A DNA stretch of 64,000 nucleotides. Origin: Saliphagus infecundisoli (GTDB lineage: Archaea > Halobacteriota > Halobacteria > Halobacteriales > Natrialbaceae). Below the pieces are notes generated by a model. It ran no database searches. It was not told the origin of the DNA and saw nothing but the letters and a program-made list of their open reading frames with translations. A program made the position numbers and the translations under genes. Where the stretch lies: the NCBI RefSeq assembly GCF_020177375.1, contig NZ_JAIWHV010000003.1:124001-188000 (forward strand), written 5' to 3'. This document shows, one piece after another, positions 51,084 through 58,785 of this stretch. Each line of letters begins with the position of its first letter. Positions within the stretch are counted from its first letter, which is position 1.

Positions 51084-52061
51084 TCAACATTCCCACTCCT
51101 CGAACGAGCGGTAGATCCCCTTCGAGAGGTACCGCTCGCTCGAGTCCGGAAACACCGTCACGACGCTCTCGGAAGGCGCGTCGATCCCGCCGTCCGCGAT
51201 CGAGCGGGCGACGCGCTTGGCCGCGACACTCGCCGCGGCCGCGCTCGAGCCGACCAGGTGGCCCTCCTCGCGGGCCAAACGGGCGACCTCCTCGTGGGCG
51301 CGTTCGTCGGCCACGGCGTGGACGGCATCGACGAGATCCGGGTCGAACAGCTCGTTGGTCGCGGGGTCGTGGGTTCCGATCCCCTCGACCTTGTACTCGC
51401 CTTCCTCGCGGTCCTCGCCGAAGAACTCTCCGTAGAGCGAGCCTTCGGGCTCGACGCCCGCGACGTACGTGTCTGGGTCCTGTTCGCGTGCGTAGCGGGC
51501 GATCCCCATGAGCGTCCCCGCGGTGCCACAGCCGGCAACGACAGCGCCCACCTCATCCAACGCGTCGTAGATCTCCGGCCCGGTCGTCTCGTAGTGGGCC
51601 TCGCTATTCAGCGGGTTCGAGAACTGCTGGGGGACCACCGCGTCGTCGAGTTCCTCCGCGAGCTCGTGGGCCCGGTCGATCGCGCCGTCCATCCCGTCGT
51701 CGCTCGGCGTGTTGATCACCTCGGCACCCAGCGCGGCCATCAGCTGTTGTTTCTCGACGGAAAAGCGCTCGGGCACGACGAAGATCGCCTCGAGGTCGAG
51801 CTGTTCGGCGGCGATCGCGATCCCGATCCCGGTGTTGCCGGCGGTCGGCTCGATGACGGTTCCGCCGGGGGAGACGTCGCCGCGCTCGAGCATCCGTTCG
51901 AGCATGTACCGGCCGATCCGGTCCTTGACGCTCGCGCCGGGGTTGAACGACTCGAGTTTCGCGTAGATCGCCACCTCCTCTGGCCCGTCGTGGACCCGGA
52001 CCAGCGGCGTCCGGCCGACCGTCTCGAGGACCGACTCCAGGGGACGCTCGTGGCTCGTCAT
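51084..52061 (-). CDS. cysK: PLP-dependent cysteine synthase family protein
   Basis: The 325-residue protein belongs to fold-type II PLP enzymes. GRTPLVRVHD opens the domain. FNPGASVKDRIGRYM (about 36-50) holds the PLP-binding Lys. EPTAGNTGIGIAIAAEQ (about 67-83) is the substrate loop, and GCGTAGTLMG (about 170-179) is the PLP-phosphate-binding loop. It should make cysteine from O-acetyl- or O-phosphoserine and sulfide, or cystathionine. ATG 52061 is preferred to the one at 52073. The C-terminus ends EEWEC. Confidence 0.88.
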   Translation of the reverse strand: MTSHERPLESVLETVGRTPLVRVHDGPEEVAIYAKLESFNPGASVKDRIGRYMLERMLERGDVSPGGTVIEPTAGNTGIGIAIAAEQLDLEAIFVVPERFSVEKQQLMAALGAEVINTPSDDGMDGAIDRAHELAEELDDAVVPQQFSNPLNSEAHYETTGPEIYDALDEVGAVVAGCGTAGTLMGIARYAREQDPDTYVAGVEPEGSLYGEFFGEDREEGEYKVEGIGTHDPATNELFDPDLVDAVHAVADERAHEEVARLAREEGHLVGSSAAAASVAAKRVARSIADGGIDAPSESVVTVFPDSSERYLSKGIYRSFEEWEC

Positions 52062-52118
52062 CCGGGCAGGCAAATGTTGCCCCGGGTGTTAGCTCTTATT
52101 ATCCTCCAGCCGCCGAGG

Positions 52119-52448
52119 CTACTCCGCTCCTTGCGGCGGGGTCTCCCGGGTCCGGCCGCCATCGGCCCCCGCGGCGGCCTCGTCGTCGCGGGCGAGCTCG
52201 TCGGCGTCGTCGATTGCGGCCTGGGTAGTGACCTGATCGACGTCTACACCCTGCTCCTCGGCGATGGCGACCAGCAGAGCGCGGTTCTCCTCGATCCGGT
52301 GATCCAGGGCGGTGGCGGTGTCGTGGGTGTCCTCGAGCTTTCGCTCTAAGTGGATGATCCGCTGTTGGAGCTCCTGGATCTGTTTGTACACTTGCTCGGC
52401 GCGCTCGGAGACGATCTGGATCTTCTTTGCCGTACTGCCCAGTCCCAT
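52119..52448 (-). CDS. DUF5798-like coiled-coil protein
   Basis: A 109-residue acidic protein. Residues 5-70 form a heptad-bearing coiled coil (ERAEQVYKQIQELQQRIIHL, then ERKLEDTHDTATALDHRIEE). The C-terminal third is disordered, ending RETPPQGAE. It resembles the haloarchaeal DUF5798 family, by recollection. Role unknown. It reads opposite to the small membrane protein gene that starts at 52546. Confidence 0.7.
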   Translation of the reverse strand: MGLGSTAKKIQIVSERAEQVYKQIQELQQRIIHLERKLEDTHDTATALDHRIEENRALLVAIAEEQGVDVDQVTTQAAIDDADELARDDEAAAGADGGRTRETPPQGAE

Positions 52449-52545
52449 GCCTTCGAGTGACTGCTCCAGCTAATTGTGTCTTTCGCGCGACCGGTCCGAA
52501 CCGGGGACCGCCGTCCTTATGCGACCTCGCTGCCAGATCCCGGGC

Positions 52546-52968
52546 ATGCGCGCCCAGCAGCGCCCGCCGACCGCGGGGATCGTCGCCTGTCTCTGTTACC
52601 TCCTCGCGGTCGTCGCCCCCTACCTCCTCCTGGAGGGACCGGCGGCCGCCGGTCTCGAGACCTACTACGGCGGCTACGGGATCGCCGGCCCGCAGTTCCT
52701 CGCGGCGCTTCCCCTCGTCGGAATCGTCCTCTTCGCGGCCGGCCGCCAGGCCCGCACCCGCCCCGACTACGCCGCCGGCCTCACCCTCGTTCTCGGTACC
52801 GTGCTCACGCTGTTGGTCCTCGCGTGGGCCCTTGCGGTCCCCGCCGACGTCGTCGCGAGCATCGGCGAGGCGACCTGGCTCGAGTACCATCGCTGGCTCC
52901 TCGCCGTCTGTGCGGCCGCGGTCGTCGCCGCCTCCGCGTGGTACGCCCGCGTGCTCGGTCTCGTCTAA
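52546..52968 (+). CDS. Small four-span membrane protein
   Basis: The 140-residue protein has about four hydrophobic helices (PTAGIVACLCYLLAVVAPYL, then PQFLAALPLVGIVLFAAG, and two more). I associate it tentatively with the haloarchaeal DUF7548 family. No catalytic motif is visible. ATG 52546 is favoured over 52519 because the helix then starts soon after the Met, as in small membrane proteins. Its gene is directly upstream of the 7S RNA gene. Confidence 0.65.
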   Translation: MRAQQRPPTAGIVACLCYLLAVVAPYLLLEGPAAAGLETYYGGYGIAGPQFLAALPLVGIVLFAAGRQARTRPDYAAGLTLVLGTVLTLLVLAWALAVPADVVASIGEATWLEYHRWLLAVCAAAVVAASAWYARVLGLV

Positions 52969-52987
52969 ACACCACTCGCGTGGCGTA

Positions 52988-52999
52988 AGGCCCTTAAGC
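52988..52999 (+). promoter_or_regulatory. Probable promoter of the 7S RNA
   Basis: The segment aaggcccttaagc places a TATA-like cttaag about 25 bp before the predicted 5' end of the RNA at about 53017, consistent with a stable-RNA promoter. Confidence 0.45.
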
Positions 53000-53016
53000 C
53001 CCTACCCCCTACGGAG

Positions 53017-53329
53017 GAGTGGACTAGGTCGGGCAGTTTGGCCCTGCTCTCTACCCGCACTACGGTCATCAGCGGGGACCGAATTCCGCGGGCGTCCGGT
53101 CCGACCGACCGGGGCCCCGGGAGCCAACGTAGAAGCCTCGTCCGTCGGGGACAGCGGGCCATTATGGCCGTCCGCAGGGACGCCCCATCGTGGCTAACCG
53201 GCGACAGCCCATCAGGCGCGGAAGCGAGCAGTGGACCGCCGGACACCTGTCGCTCGACGGGTCGCGGGGTGGAGGAGGCAACCGGGATTCCCCCGGCCGG
53301 AACGCCGGGCAACCGCGGGCCGTCCGCAT
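53017..53329 (+). ncRNA. ffs: Signal recognition particle (7S) RNA
   Basis: Sequence features are those of archaeal SRP RNA. Near the 5' end, ctaggtcgggcagtttggcc and the following ctgctctctaccc match the Alu-domain loops. In the S domain, tcaggcgcggaagcgagcag (53212-53231) reproduces the helix-8 motif bound by SRP54, with GGAA at 53220-53223 as the tetraloop closed by CGC/GCG. The ends pair: gtggac (53019-53024) with gtccgc (53322-53327). About 313 nt is the normal haloarchaeal size. Exact ends are approximate. It works with the SRP19 encoded at 15.4 kb. Confidence 0.9.
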
Positions 53330-53389
53330 TCATACGCGACGAACTTTTGCGCTGCAGGCGTGGCTCCGCCGCGCCCTCGGCAAAATCTT

Positions 53390-53413
53390 CAAAAGAGCAT
53401 GCGTGCTCTTTTG
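53390..53413. terminator. Hairpin CAAAAGAGCA-tgcg-TGCTCTTTTG
   Basis: Ten-bp perfect arms with a 4-nt loop end in a TTTT run, so it could terminate transcription from the 7S RNA about 60 bp upstream. Symmetric poly-A/poly-T flanks make it usable on both strands. Confidence 0.5.
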
Positions 53414-53418
53414 GACCT

Positions 53419-53439
53419 AGCGGGATCGGAGATCCCGCT
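53419..53439. repeat. Second hairpin AGCGGGATC-gga-GATCCCGCT
   Basis: A 9-bp perfect inverted repeat with a 3-nt loop, 5 bp after the first hairpin. Two adjacent strong hairpins suggest a structured element rather than a single terminator. Confidence 0.55.
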
Positions 53440-53700
53440 CAGCTTCGATGAAAAGCACTCCTCCCTCCCCGACAGCCGTGCGTCGCGTCGCTTCCGGTCG
53501 GTCGTCGGCCTGCTCGTTCGCATCGCTCACTCGCGGTGAGCCGGCTTGCTGTGTTTTCGAACGAACCGGCGGTAACACGGGATAGAAAGAAGATTTGGTA
53601 GATAGCCGCTGCAAACGGCCCGTTCTGACGGATTCGGATTCTCAGAACGATGTGAAGAGCGGAACGGATTGTTACCACGCGATAACTCCGTCAGGGGACA

Positions 53701-54990
53701 CTACGTTGCAACGAGAGAGAACGCGACAGTGTGCTGGTAATCGGTGATCCTCTCACTGCCTTCGTCAGCAACTCCGAGCGATGTAGAGAACTCGAACTCC
53801 GAAGGAACCGTCCCCGGGAATCCCTCGTGGGACAGCCTCACCAGGACGAGTTCCTGTGATCGAGTTTCGTCGGGTTCGAGTTCCCCCAACAGGCTCGTAT
53901 CCGTGGTGCCGACCGAGCCGATCGCAAACCACAGCCGTTCCTTCTCATTGAACGCATACTCGTTTTCATCTGGTGAAACTAGAATGAAATCGTCCGACGT
54001 CAGGGCTCGTCCGAGGGCCGCGCGCCGATCCCTGTAGACGATCGTCTCGTCGGTCGGGTTCGAGATCGAGACGGTGACCGTGAGCGGCGACTCGGGCGAG
54101 TGGATATCGGGTTGGGTCACTTCGAACTCGTGTCGAATCGGGCTCTCCGATGACGTCTCCGGATCTACTTCGTAGGCGCGGCTCTCGCGGACCGGATCAT
54201 ATTGGATATTCTTGTCTTGCTTTCGTGTCGATACGAGAGAGAACGAAAAACCGTACGCGTCTTCGGAATCGTCTTCGCCACCGGTACCCCCGTTTTCCAC
54301 TACGACCGTCGTGGCGAACCAGAGCTGGGAGGGAACCGTCTCCGGGAAGTCCTCGTGCTGTCGTCGCACCAACACGAGCTCTCGAGATAGTGTCTCGTCG
54401 GGATCGAGCTCTCCGGATTCATACGAACCCGTGGAATCTCTCGTTTCCGATTCGAACCACAACCGTTCTCGTTCGTCGAACGAGTACGTGTCTTCTTCGT
54501 TCGGGATCAGTATGAATTCCTCGTACGTGACGTTCTCCGCGACGGCGTTTCCCTTCGTGCTGTAGCGGATCGTCTCGTCGGTCGGGTTCGAGATCGAGAC
54601 GGTGACCGTAAGCGGCGACTCGGACGAGTGGATCTCGGGCTGGATCACCTCGAACTCGTATCGGATCGGGCTGTCCGATGGTGGGTCTGCTTCTATGTCG
54701 TAGGTTCGCCTCTCGCGGTCGCGCTCGCTCCGATCGGTCCCGTTTCCATCCGCTTCCTGCGCTGACTCGTTGGTCGCGTTATCCTGAGTCGGCCCGTTCG
54801 ACGTGTCGTTCTGATTCGTGGTGTTCGAGTCGGGTCCCTCGGTGGGTCCGTTCGATTCGTTTTCCTGATCCGTTCCGTCAGCTTCCTCGTCTTGATCCGT
54901 CCCGTCGGAGCTTTGCGTGGTATCCGTACTGTTCTGGAGGCAGCCACCGAGGACGCCAACACCCGCGATCAGGAGTGCGCGTCGTTTCAT
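53701..54990 (-). CDS. Secreted lipoprotein with duplicated domain
   Basis: A 429-residue lipoprotein. The signal MKRRALLIAGVGVLGGC carries a lipobox at Cys17 and a possible Tat-like Arg pair. A Thr/Asn/Glu/Asp-rich linker with sequons (about 18-95) precedes two related domains, about 95-255 and 265-429. Both contain ESPLTVTVSISNPTDETI with E/DFILV/IP, then ERLWF and a Q/RELVLVR strand. The duplication, and the presence of beta-strand pairs of the ISNPTDETI type, suggest immunoglobulin-like folds. Probably an extracellular binding or structural protein. Function unknown. Confidence 0.8.
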   Translation of the reverse strand: MKRRALLIAGVGVLGGCLQNSTDTTQSSDGTDQDEEADGTDQENESNGPTEGPDSNTTNQNDTSNGPTQDNATNESAQEADGNGTDRSERDRERRTYDIEADPPSDSPIRYEFEVIQPEIHSSESPLTVTVSISNPTDETIRYSTKGNAVAENVTYEEFILIPNEEDTYSFDERERLWFESETRDSTGSYESGELDPDETLSRELVLVRRQHEDFPETVPSQLWFATTVVVENGGTGGEDDSEDAYGFSFSLVSTRKQDKNIQYDPVRESRAYEVDPETSSESPIRHEFEVTQPDIHSPESPLTVTVSISNPTDETIVYRDRRAALGRALTSDDFILVSPDENEYAFNEKERLWFAIGSVGTTDTSLLGELEPDETRSQELVLVRLSHEGFPGTVPSEFEFSTSLGVADEGSERITDYQHTVAFSLVAT

Positions 54991-55211
54991 GATAGCTAGG
55001 TTAGATTGTCAACGGATATGTTTTGGTCACAGTGAAACTCGTGTAGTATCCAACCAAGGATATATAACGGAAGAGGCCAGCCGGAAGGTGGGTCCTGTCA
55101 CGGACTTACTTCGCGCGTTTTCGTTCGTATCGATACGTAACATCGGACTCGGCGTTGTGAATCGAGCGTGCGAGCACAGTTCTACGGCGGAAAGAAAGCG
55201 ATCGCCGAAAA
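54991..55211. other. Intergenic region
   Basis: 221 bp. The AT-rich segment ccaaggatatataacgg near 55056 is a possible promoter. No gene is recognised. Confidence 0.45.
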
Positions 55212-56123
55212 TCAGTCGTCGGCCGACAGGTGCTGGGCGTTCTCCATCTGCAGGCCGCCCTCGAGCGTTCGGACGGGGTAGGGCATGTCGATCCCCTCCT
55301 CGTCGAACCGCTCCTTGACGCTGGTGACGTACTCCCCGCGCGTGCGGACGAAGTCCCCGCGGGAGGGCTCTGCGATCCAGAAGCGCGACTGGAGGCCGAC
55401 CGCGGAGTCGCCGAGTTCGGTCAGCCGGACGGAGGGCTCGGGCTCGTTCAGGATGTCAGGATGGCGCTTGGCTTCCTCGACGATGATATCGGTCGCCTGC
55501 TGGATGTCGTCCTCGTAGCCGATCCCGAAGTCGAACTTCAGGCGGAGGCGGTCGCCGTCTACCGGGTTCTTCAAGACGCCGCTGGTGAGCACGCTGTTCG
55601 GTACGGTGAGCAGTTCGTTGTCGAACGTCCGCACGCGGGTGACCCGGAGGCTGATGTCCTCGACGATCCCCGAATAGGTGCCGTCGTCCCACTCGATCCA
55701 GTCGCCGATCCGGAACGGCCTGTCGGTGTAGATGAAGACGCCGGCGACGAAGTTCGAGATGACGTTCTGGAGGGCGAGCCCGACCGCCAGCGCCCCCGCG
55801 GCGGCGATGCCGGCCATCGAGACCAGGAAGTTGCCGAAGCCGGCGAAGCCGAACGCGAGGGCGACCGCGGCGAACAACACCCCGAGGCGGGTCGCGAGCA
55901 ACAGGGGCGTCTGTGCGTGGGCGTCGAGTTCGCGGGCATCGAGTGCCCGCCCGACGAGCGGGATCACGACCGCACGGCCGATCGCGGCGAAGACCACCAG
56001 GCCGACGACGAACACCAGGACGCTCGCGACGGCTTCCCCGCCGGCGCCCGCCAGGCCCGGAACGTTGTCGGCGAACCATCGTCCGAGGCCCTCCGTTATC
56101 TGGAGCGGCGGCGTGGCGGTCAT
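55212..56123 (-). CDS. mscS: MscS-family mechanosensitive channel
   Basis: A 303-residue channel of minimal MscS size. Three transmembrane helices lie at about 33-52, 76-95 and 100-130. The pore helix contains AAAGALAVGLALQNVISNFV with the Gly/Ala-rich packing face. The beta domain has FRIGDWIEWDDGTYSGIVED and TVPNSVLTSGVLKNP. The alpha/beta C-terminal domain ends in QMENAQHLSADD. Such channels release osmolytes during hypo-osmotic shock, relevant for halophiles. The ATG at 56123 overlaps the stop of yhbY by ATGA. Confidence 0.92.
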   Translation of the reverse strand: MTATPPLQITEGLGRWFADNVPGLAGAGGEAVASVLVFVVGLVVFAAIGRAVVIPLVGRALDARELDAHAQTPLLLATRLGVLFAAVALAFGFAGFGNFLVSMAGIAAAGALAVGLALQNVISNFVAGVFIYTDRPFRIGDWIEWDDGTYSGIVEDISLRVTRVRTFDNELLTVPNSVLTSGVLKNPVDGDRLRLKFDFGIGYEDDIQQATDIIVEEAKRHPDILNEPEPSVRLTELGDSAVGLQSRFWIAEPSRGDFVRTRGEYVTSVKERFDEEGIDMPYPVRTLEGGLQMENAQHLSADD

Positions 56124-56368
56124 CGGTACAACACCGCCGTATGGCCCCGGGTATCGACGAGGTCGGCGCCGACCTGTTCGGCGAGGTCCGCGGCCTGCTC
56201 CTCGGTGGGGGGCCCCGTCCGGGCGGCCCGGAGGAACTTCACTTTGATCAGATCGTTTGCCGAAAGCTGGTCGTCGAGCTCCTCGACGACCGCCTCGGGG
56301 CCGCCCTTGCCGACCCAGACGGTCACGTCCAGATCGTGGGCTCGCCGCTTGAGCTCTTGGTCGTCCAT
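56120..56368 (-). CDS. yhbY: YhbY/CRM-domain RNA-binding protein
   Basis: An 82-residue single CRM domain. LKRRAHDLDVTVWVGKGGPE includes the GxxG loop that touches RNA. LIKVKFLRAARTGPPTEE and TRGHTAVLYR complete the IF3-like fold. Homologues associate with ribosome precursors or tRNA-processing enzymes. It is placed between rnp4 and mscS in a same-strand cluster, overlapping mscS by ATGA. Proximity to the RNase P subunit fits an RNA-processing role. Confidence 0.9.
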   Translation of the reverse strand: MDDQELKRRAHDLDVTVWVGKGGPEAVVEELDDQLSANDLIKVKFLRAARTGPPTEEQAADLAEQVGADLVDTRGHTAVLYR

Positions 56369-56457
56369 GGCGGCGTCTAGGGGGATGATGGTTTAATGGT
56401 CCCGAAACCGGAGCGCGAGCGGCTCGAGGGCGCTGCGTCGACGCGAGTCGTCGCGGA

Positions 56458-56739
56458 TCAGCCGTCGATGTACGGGTATCGTGCCTGGGCCCGGCAGTCA
56501 CAGGTGATGACGACGTGGCCGTCCCGCAGGCGGACTCGGGCGTTTCGCCCCGGCCGGAGGTAGGCGTCGCAGTCGTCGCAGGTGAACCGACGGAACTTGC
56601 GGGGCAGGACCAGTCGGTTTCGTTCGGCGACCCGGCGAGCGAGGCGGACGTAGTAGCGTGCGCGGTCGTCCTCGCCCCCTCGGGCGGCCGCCCGCGCAAG
56701 CTCCGCGAGGCGTTCGATGCGCTCCTCGGCGACGGTCAT
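56458..56739 (-). CDS. rnp4: RNase P protein component 4 (Rpp21/Rpr2 family)
   Basis: The 93-residue protein matches the archaeal Rpp21 size and plan. Two N-terminal helices contain ARYYVRLARRVAERNRLVLP. A zinc ribbon follows with Cys in FTCDDCDAYLRPG and the second pair in VITCDCRAQARYPYIDG. In archaea it helps the RNase P RNA mature tRNA 5' ends, paired with Rpp29. The ATG at 56739 is the natural start; the longer upstream frame belongs to the opposite strand's promoter region. Confidence 0.93.
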   Translation of the reverse strand: MTVAEERIERLAELARAAARGGEDDRARYYVRLARRVAERNRLVLPRKFRRFTCDDCDAYLRPGRNARVRLRDGHVVITCDCRAQARYPYIDG

Positions 56740-56883
56740 GGCAGACGGTTCGGTCCCCCGTGGCATCCATATTGCGTTCGATCGCGGGCGGCGCCCCGGG
56801 GGTAATAGAGGGATACGGGGACGGACCATCCACAATATAGTTATACGGGGAGGGTCGAGTATCGATGATATATCGACGCCACG
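56740..56883. other. Divergent promoter region
   Basis: A 144-bp divergent gap between rnp4 and the solute-binding protein gene. AT-rich pieces (acaatatagttatacgg, gatgatatatcgac) near 56832-56875 likely supply TATA elements. No ORF is recognised. Confidence 0.5.
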
Positions 56884-58785
56884 ATGACGGGACCCTCCAC
56901 CGACCGGCTCGACAGGCGATCGCTGCTCGCGGCGCTCGGAGCCGGCGGGTTGGGCGCTACTGCCGGCTGCGTCCACCGAGCCCGCAACGCCGTCAACCGG
57001 GACGGCCCCGAGCAGCTCTCCCTGACGATCACGACCGTCCCCGCCGACGTCGACCAGGTCTCGATCCGGATCGCCAACGACCTCCAGGCGAACCTCGCGG
57101 CAGTCGGGATCGAGGCCAGCATCGACCCGCTGTCGGTCGAGGAGTTCTTCCGGGCGACGCTCGTCAACCACGACTTCGACCTCTTCGTCGGCCACCACCC
57201 CGGCGACGACGACCCCGACTTCCTCTACGAGTCGCTCCACTCGGTGTTCGCGAGCGAACCCGGCTGGCAGAACCCCTACGGATTCACGAACATGGCCTTC
57301 GACACCCTACTGGAGCGCCAGCGGCGGATCGGCGGCGAGGCCCGCCGGACCACCATCGGCGAGATCCTGGAGGCGCTCGCGGCCGAACAGCCGTTCGTCC
57401 CGCTGTGTGTCCCGACCGAACACCGGCTCCTGCGGACCGACCGCTTCGAGGGCTGGAACGACGACCTGCTCGCGAGCCGGCTTGGCTATCTCGGATTGGA
57501 ACAAGTCGAGGGCGCCGAGGGCCCCAACGACCGGCTCCGGGCGCTCGTCACCGACGCGCGCTCGACCGTAAACCTGAACCCGCTGTCGGCGGAGTACTAC
57601 GACCAGAGCACCTACATCGACCTGCTGTACGACTCGCTCGCGACCGCCGACGGCGACGGCTTTCGTCCCTGGCTCGCCGAGTCCTGGGAGTGGGAGGGCC
57701 GGACGGTGACGGTCCGGCTCCGGCCCGACCTCTCCTTTCACGACGGCGAATCCCTCACCGCCGACGACGTCGCCTTCACCTACCGCTTTCTCGACGACAC
57801 CACGCTCGGGGATGAGGAGTCGATCGAGGCGCCGGCGCCTCGCTACCAGGGCCAGGTCACGGCCGTCGAGGAGGTCATCGCTACCGACGACCGAACCGTC
57901 GAGATCGAGGTCTCGACCGGCCGGGAGGTCGGCGAACGCGCGCTCGCGGTCCCGATCCTCCCCGAACACGTCTGGAGAGAGCGCGCCGAGGAAGTCGAGA
58001 TCGCCGGAATCTCGATCTCCCAGGGGACGACGGAGGCCGTCGTCACCGACAACATCCCACCGGTCGGCAGCGGCCCCTTCGCGTTCGTCGAGCGAACCGA
58101 GCGCGAGAGCCTCGAGCTGGCCCGTTTCGAGGACCACTTCTCGCTCCGGGAGGATGCCGGAGCCAGCGGCGGGGACGTCGAGGGCGAGGGAGACGATGAT
58201 GGGGAAAACGGCAACGAGACGCCTCCGACGGGCGCCGAGCGCCGGGAGTCGGGGCCGACGCCGGCGCCGACCGTCGCCGAACTCGGGACCCGGGTCGAAC
58301 CCAGCAGCCCATCGACGATCGAGTCGATGGGAAACGGCGACGGGGACGTCACCGTCACGCCGATAGAGCCCCACACGATCGGGGACGTCGAGGAGCGAGA
58401 GGGACTCGCGCTCCGGGACACGTCCTCCCGGGCGTTCTACCAGGTCGGGTTCAACGTCAGGAACGCCCCCTTCGGGAACCCCTACTTCCGGCGGACCGTC
58501 GCCCGCCTGCTCGACAAGGCGTGGATCGCCCGCGACGTGTTCTACGGCCACGCCGACCCCGTCGCGACGCCGCTTCCCGAGGGATGGGAACAGCACGACG
58601 GGGACGACAGGAACGAGGAAGCCAGCGACGAGTGGGTTCCCGAGAGCCTCCGGTGGGACGGCGAGGACCCCGAAGTCCCCTTCTTCGGCGAGGACGGCGA
58701 CCTCGACGCCGAGGCCGCCCGCGCGGAGTTCGAGGAGATCGGCTTCCAGTACAACGACCAGGGCGACCTCCTCATGGGTGAGTGA
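56884..58785 (+). CDS. Family 5 solute-binding lipoprotein, apparently circularly permuted
   Basis: The 633-residue protein has a Tat lipoprotein signal (DRRSLLAALGAGGLGATAGC). Residues about 40-205 resemble the C-terminal lobe end of OppA/DppA-type proteins (LQANLAAVGIEASIDPLSVE; DFDLFVGHHPGDDDPDFLYE). Residues about 218-420 instead match the normal N-terminal part (VNLNPLSAEYYDQSTY, then DLSFHDGESLTADDVAFTYR). The end (FYQVGFNVRNAPFGNPYFRR near 517, then DAEAARAEFEEIGF near 607) matches the middle of the family. So the order looks permuted. An acidic Gly/Glu linker lies at 430-500. Coupled to PAP2 by GTGA. No permease is nearby. Confidence 0.75.
   Translation: MTGPSTDRLDRRSLLAALGAGGLGATAGCVHRARNAVNRDGPEQLSLTITTVPADVDQVSIRIANDLQANLAAVGIEASIDPLSVEEFFRATLVNHDFDLFVGHHPGDDDPDFLYESLHSVFASEPGWQNPYGFTNMAFDTLLERQRRIGGEARRTTIGEILEALAAEQPFVPLCVPTEHRLLRTDRFEGWNDDLLASRLGYLGLEQVEGAEGPNDRLRALVTDARSTVNLNPLSAEYYDQSTYIDLLYDSLATADGDGFRPWLAESWEWEGRTVTVRLRPDLSFHDGESLTADDVAFTYRFLDDTTLGDEESIEAPAPRYQGQVTAVEEVIATDDRTVEIEVSTGREVGERALAVPILPEHVWRERAEEVEIAGISISQGTTEAVVTDNIPPVGSGPFAFVERTERESLELARFEDHFSLREDAGASGGDVEGEGDDDGENGNETPPTGAERRESGPTPAPTVAELGTRVEPSSPSTIESMGNGDGDVTVTPIEPHTIGDVEEREGLALRDTSSRAFYQVGFNVRNAPFGNPYFRRTVARLLDKAWIARDVFYGHADPVATPLPEGWEQHDGDDRNEEASDEWVPESLRWDGEDPEVPFFGEDGDLDAEAARAEFEEIGFQYNDQGDLLMGE

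Larger units (their letters stand above)
53330..53700. other. Intergenic with hairpins; no gene recognised
   Basis: About 370 bp after the 7S RNA gene. It holds two perfect hairpins (53390-53439). Short minus-strand frames (53417-53614 and others) look like chance reading frames. Codon character is unlike real genes here. Confidence 0.55.

Noticed and set aside
53417-53614. 65-codon minus-strand frame after the 7S RNA
   Set aside because: It starts within repetitive GC-rich DNA, overlaps hairpins and has no haloarchaeal acidic bias.
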